Assembly (NCBI GenBank): GCA_964429485.1
Contig: CAYSBW010000088.1
Coordinates: 1-7,547, forward strand
Direction: 5' to 3'
Length of the DNA: 7,547 nt
Source: JAPLKB01 sp964429485
GTDB lineage: Bacteria > Desulfobacterota > Syntrophorhabdia > Syntrophorhabdales > Syntrophorhabdaceae
Shown here: positions 5,537 through 7,547 of the stretch, piece by piece
Layout: each line of letters opens with the position of its first letter
How positions within the stretch are numbered: the stretch's first letter is position 1
The notes under the pieces: model-generated
Database searches by the model: none
What the model saw: the letters and a program-made list of their open reading frames with translations, nothing else
Told to the model about the DNA's origin: nothing
Made by a program: the position numbers and the translations under genes

Positions 5537-6574
5537 AAAATATGTTGCTATTTCTTTAAGAAGAGATACTTCGTCAAGAGCCTTTCCTGTCCCCTCTACT
5601 ACAGCTGTAAGTGGATTATCTGCAATAATGACAGGCAATCTGGTAACCTCCTTGATTAAAAGGTCAAGATTCCTTAATAATGCTCCTCCGCCACTTATTA
5701 TAATACCCTTATCTACAATATCAGAGGCAAGCTCAGGAGGGGTTCTTTCGAGTGCGATTCTTACTGCTTCTACAATGGCATTTACAGGTTCTGCTATTGC
5801 CTCTCTAATTTCTTTTGATGATATTTCCAGGGTTTTGGGTATTCCTCCAACGAGATCTCTACCTTTTATTTCTATGGTAAGTTCTTCGCCATCCGGATCA
5901 GGATATGCTGAACCGATATTTATTTTCACTAACTCAGCAGTTCTTTCACCAATGAGAAGATTATATTTTCTCTTGATATATTGGATTATAGCCTCATCTA
6001 TTTTATCGCCTGCCACTCTCACTGAATTGCAGTATACTATTCCTGCAAGGCTGATTACGGCGACCTCTGTTGTCCCTCCGCCTATATCAACTATCATGTT
6101 TCCACTTGGTTCTGTTATTGGCAGACCAGCTCCTATGGCTGCGGCCATCGGTTCTTCTATCAGGTAGACTTCTCTTGCACCTGCTGATTCAGCTGATTCT
6201 TTTACAGCTCTTCTTTCAACAGGCGTAATTCCTGATGGGACAGAAATAACAATTCGTGGACGAGCATAAGATTTTTTATTGTGAATTTTTTGTATAAAAT
6301 ATTTGAGCATTGCTTCAGTTATTTCAAAATCAGCTATAACGCCGTCTTTAAGAGGTCTTATGGCTACAATATTCCCCGGTGTTTTACCAAGCATTTTTTT
6401 AGCTTCCTCTCCAACTGCTATTACTTTTTTTGTACCCTTTGAATCTTTATGGATAGCTACTACTGATGGTTCGTTTGATACAATGCCTCTTCCTTTAACG
6501 TATACAAGCGTATTTGCAGTCCCTAAATCTATAGCTAAATCTTTCGAAATAAAGCCAAAAATCGTTTCAAGCAT
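5534..6574 (-). CDS. mreB: MreB, actin-like rod-shape cytoskeletal protein
   Basis: MreB (346 residues, usual length) is a cytoplasmic ATP-binding actin homologue that forms membrane-bound antiparallel filaments and orients the cell-wall elongation machinery. The N-terminus MLETIFGFIS can form the amphipathic membrane-binding helix of Gram-negative MreBs. Nucleotide-site motifs are clear: phosphate-1 DLGTANT (16-22), phosphate-2 DIGGGTTE (163-170), the YLIEEPMAAAIGAG block (137-150) carrying the catalytic Glu, and the adenosine motif IISGGGALL (292-300). The ATG at 6574 has GAGG (6584-6581) six bases upstream. It is the first gene of the five-gene operon, preceded by a good -10/-35 pair, and its stop is in frame with mreC 12 bases on. 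Nothing suggests a second, MamK-like or viral role; this is a standard chromosomal mreB. Confidence 0.98.
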   Translation of the reverse strand: MLETIFGFISKDLAIDLGTANTLVYVKGRGIVSNEPSVVAIHKDSKGTKKVIAVGEEAKKMLGKTPGNIVAIRPLKDGVIADFEITEAMLKYFIQKIHNKKSYARPRIVISVPSGITPVERRAVKESAESAGAREVYLIEEPMAAAIGAGLPITEPSGNMIVDIGGGTTEVAVISLAGIVYCNSVRVAGDKIDEAIIQYIKRKYNLLIGERTAELVKINIGSAYPDPDGEELTIEIKGRDLVGGIPKTLEISSKEIREAIAEPVNAIVEAVRIALERTPPELASDIVDKGIIISGGGALLRNLDLLIKEVTRLPVIIADNPLTAVVEGTGKALDEVSLLKEIATYF

Positions 6575-6605
6575 ATTTCGCCTCTTTTTTTATATGATTA
6601 ATGTA

Positions 6606-6634
6606 TTGAAAATGCAGGTTTATTATACTATTTT
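6606..6634 (+). promoter_or_regulatory. Possible promoter of the PpiD-like gene, overlapping the mre promoter
   Basis: TTGAAA (6606-6611, five of six to consensus) is followed after 17 bases by TATTTT (6629-6634, four of six), predicting a start near 6641, about 24 bases before the ATG at 6665. The elements lie within and across the oppositely directed mre promoter, so polymerase could hardly occupy both at once. It is weaker than the mre promoter. Confidence 0.4.
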
Positions 6635-6651
6635 TAGAAGATTAAAATCAA
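6622..6651 (-). promoter_or_regulatory. Promoter of the mreBCD-mrdA-rodA operon
   Basis: On the - strand TTGATT (6651-6646) is followed after 18 bases by a perfect TATAAT (6627-6622), giving an expected start near 6615 and a leader of about 40 bases before the mreB ATG. No other promoter of similar quality is obvious within the tightly packed operon, so the whole set is likely driven from here. This is a consensus match only; no start-site data. Confidence 0.6.
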
Positions 6652-6664
6652 TAGAGGAGTAGAG

Positions 6665-7547
6665 ATGCTAAAATTCATGAGAAAACACGCAACAGGTTGT
6701 TTAGTTAAAGCATTATTTGGGGTCATCATAATAGTATTTATTTTCTGGGGTGTAGGTTCCTTCAGGGATAGCGATAAGGTTATTGCCGAAGTCGGTCCAT
6801 ATAAAATTTTCCATGAGGAATATCAGGAAGTATATAAAAACCTGATTAATACGTATAGGTTGATTTATAAAGACAAACTTGATGAAAATTTACTGAAAGA
6901 ATTAAAAATAAAAGAGAAAGTTGTTAATGAAATTATTGATAAACATCTTCTTCTTTTGCAGGCGAAAAAAATGGGAATAGGAGTGTCTGATGAGGAATTT
7001 AATGAACATGTAAGGAATATGGATGTTTTTAAAATGGATGGCAAATTTAGTGAAAATCTGTATGCTGAAGTCTTAAAGAAGAACAGGATAGATCCTAAAA
7101 AATTTGAAGAAGCAGAAAAAAATGCCCTTGTTCTGAGAAAAATAACCAATATAATTAGTAATAATAGTGCATTCTATGATGAAAAGGATTTATGGACGAG
7201 CTACGTGAAAGAGAGGGGAATGGTTAATTTGTCATATATGCAATTTAATTCTGCAGATTATAAAGAGAAGGTTAATGTCGATGAGAATGAAGTGCAGGCA
7301 TTATATGAAAAGGAAAAATCAATCTACAGAAATGAAAATATTTATCGTTTTAAATATATCGTGATAGACGAAAAAAGCACCCTCAAAGACGATGCTGTAT
7401 ATATGGAATTATTAAAATCCAGTGATATTGATTCATACGGGAAAAAGAATAACCTCGAAGTTGGTGATACAGGGAGTCTGAAGGAAGGAGAACTTTTAAA
7501 AAAATTCAAAGATTTTAATATTATTCAATGGGTTAGAGAATTAAAGG
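6665..7547 (+). CDS. ppiD: PpiD/SurA-type periplasmic folding factor, N-terminal part (runs off the window)
   Basis: The first 294 codons (plus one base) are open with no stop to the right edge. The opening MLKFMRKHAT..LVKALFGVIIIVFIFWGVGSF is the hallmark of PpiD-like proteins: a short cytoplasmic stretch, one membrane anchor (about 12-30), and the rest in the periplasm. Residues 39-160 match the SurA N-terminal chaperone fold: a buried K-I-x(n)-Y-x-x-x-Y helix start, KEKVVNEIIDKHLLLLQAKKMGIGVSDEEF (83-112), then DGKFSENLYAEVLKKNRIDPKKFEE (125-149). The following region (190-294) is the usual helical/beta segment before the parvulin-type prolyl isomerase domain, which would lie past the window, so isomerase activity cannot be judged. 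The ATG has GAGGAG (6654-6659) five bases upstream. It is divergent from mreB with 90 bases between. In the family such proteins help outer-membrane and secreted proteins leaving the Sec translocon. PpiD versus another SurA_N protein is not certain. Confidence 0.88.
   Translation, partial: MLKFMRKHATGCLVKALFGVIIIVFIFWGVGSFRDSDKVIAEVGPYKIFHEEYQEVYKNLINTYRLIYKDKLDENLLKELKIKEKVVNEIIDKHLLLLQAKKMGIGVSDEEFNEHVRNMDVFKMDGKFSENLYAEVLKKNRIDPKKFEEAEKNALVLRKITNIISNNSAFYDEKDLWTSYVKERGMVNLSYMQFNSADYKEKVNVDENEVQALYEKEKSIYRNENIYRFKYIVIDEKSTLKDDAVYMELLKSSDIDSYGKKNNLEVGDTGSLKEGELLKKFKDFNIIQWVRELK

Noticed and set aside
5628..6167. A 179-codon open frame on the + strand opposite mreB
   Set aside because: It is an antisense shadow of a highly conserved mreB; the Ser/Pro/Ile-rich product resembles no family.

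Overview
The window looks like chromosome from an AT-rich, Gram-negative (diderm), rod-shaped bacterium. The order mreB-mreC-mreD-mrdA-rodA with a divergent SurA/PpiD-type chaperone gene, a glycine-zipper envelope protein and the flavour of the proteins all fit a deltaproteobacterial (Desulfobacterota-like) or related lineage. That placement is an inference from gene content and cannot be settled from the sequence alone.

Layout. Bases 1-237 hold no gene I can support, only a possible weak promoter and a strong ribosome binding site. Two small envelope genes follow on the + strand: a glycine-zipper, lipoprotein-like protein (238-612) and a secreted protein with a PsbP/DUF1795-like look (645-1199). 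They end at a convergent intergenic gap (1200-1290) that carries a long imperfect palindrome. From 6574 down to 1291 on the - strand runs the complete rod-shape operon: mreB, mreC, mreD, mrdA (PBP2) and rodA, with gaps of 22 bases or less, or overlaps. At 6575-6664 a 90-base divergent region carries overlapping promoter candidates. The + strand gene from 6665 is the first 294 residues of a PpiD/SurA-type periplasmic folding factor that runs off the right edge.

How the genes work together. MreB filaments on the inner face of the membrane, with MreC and MreD spanning it, steer the elongasome. RodA polymerises glycan strands from lipid II and PBP2 crosslinks them, so one operon encodes the core side-wall synthesis machine. 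The neighbouring PpiD-like protein and the two small envelope proteins also act outside the cytoplasm, but nothing in the sequence ties them to the elongasome beyond proximity.

The window is largely a well-known locus and I do not see a new multi-gene system in it. The points worth a second look are the palindrome at the convergent gene ends, the in-frame mreB stop / mreC TTG start junction with a cramped ribosome binding site, the overlapping divergent promoters, a three-Cys/one-His version of the PBP2 metal site, and homopolymer tracts inside rodA and mrdA.
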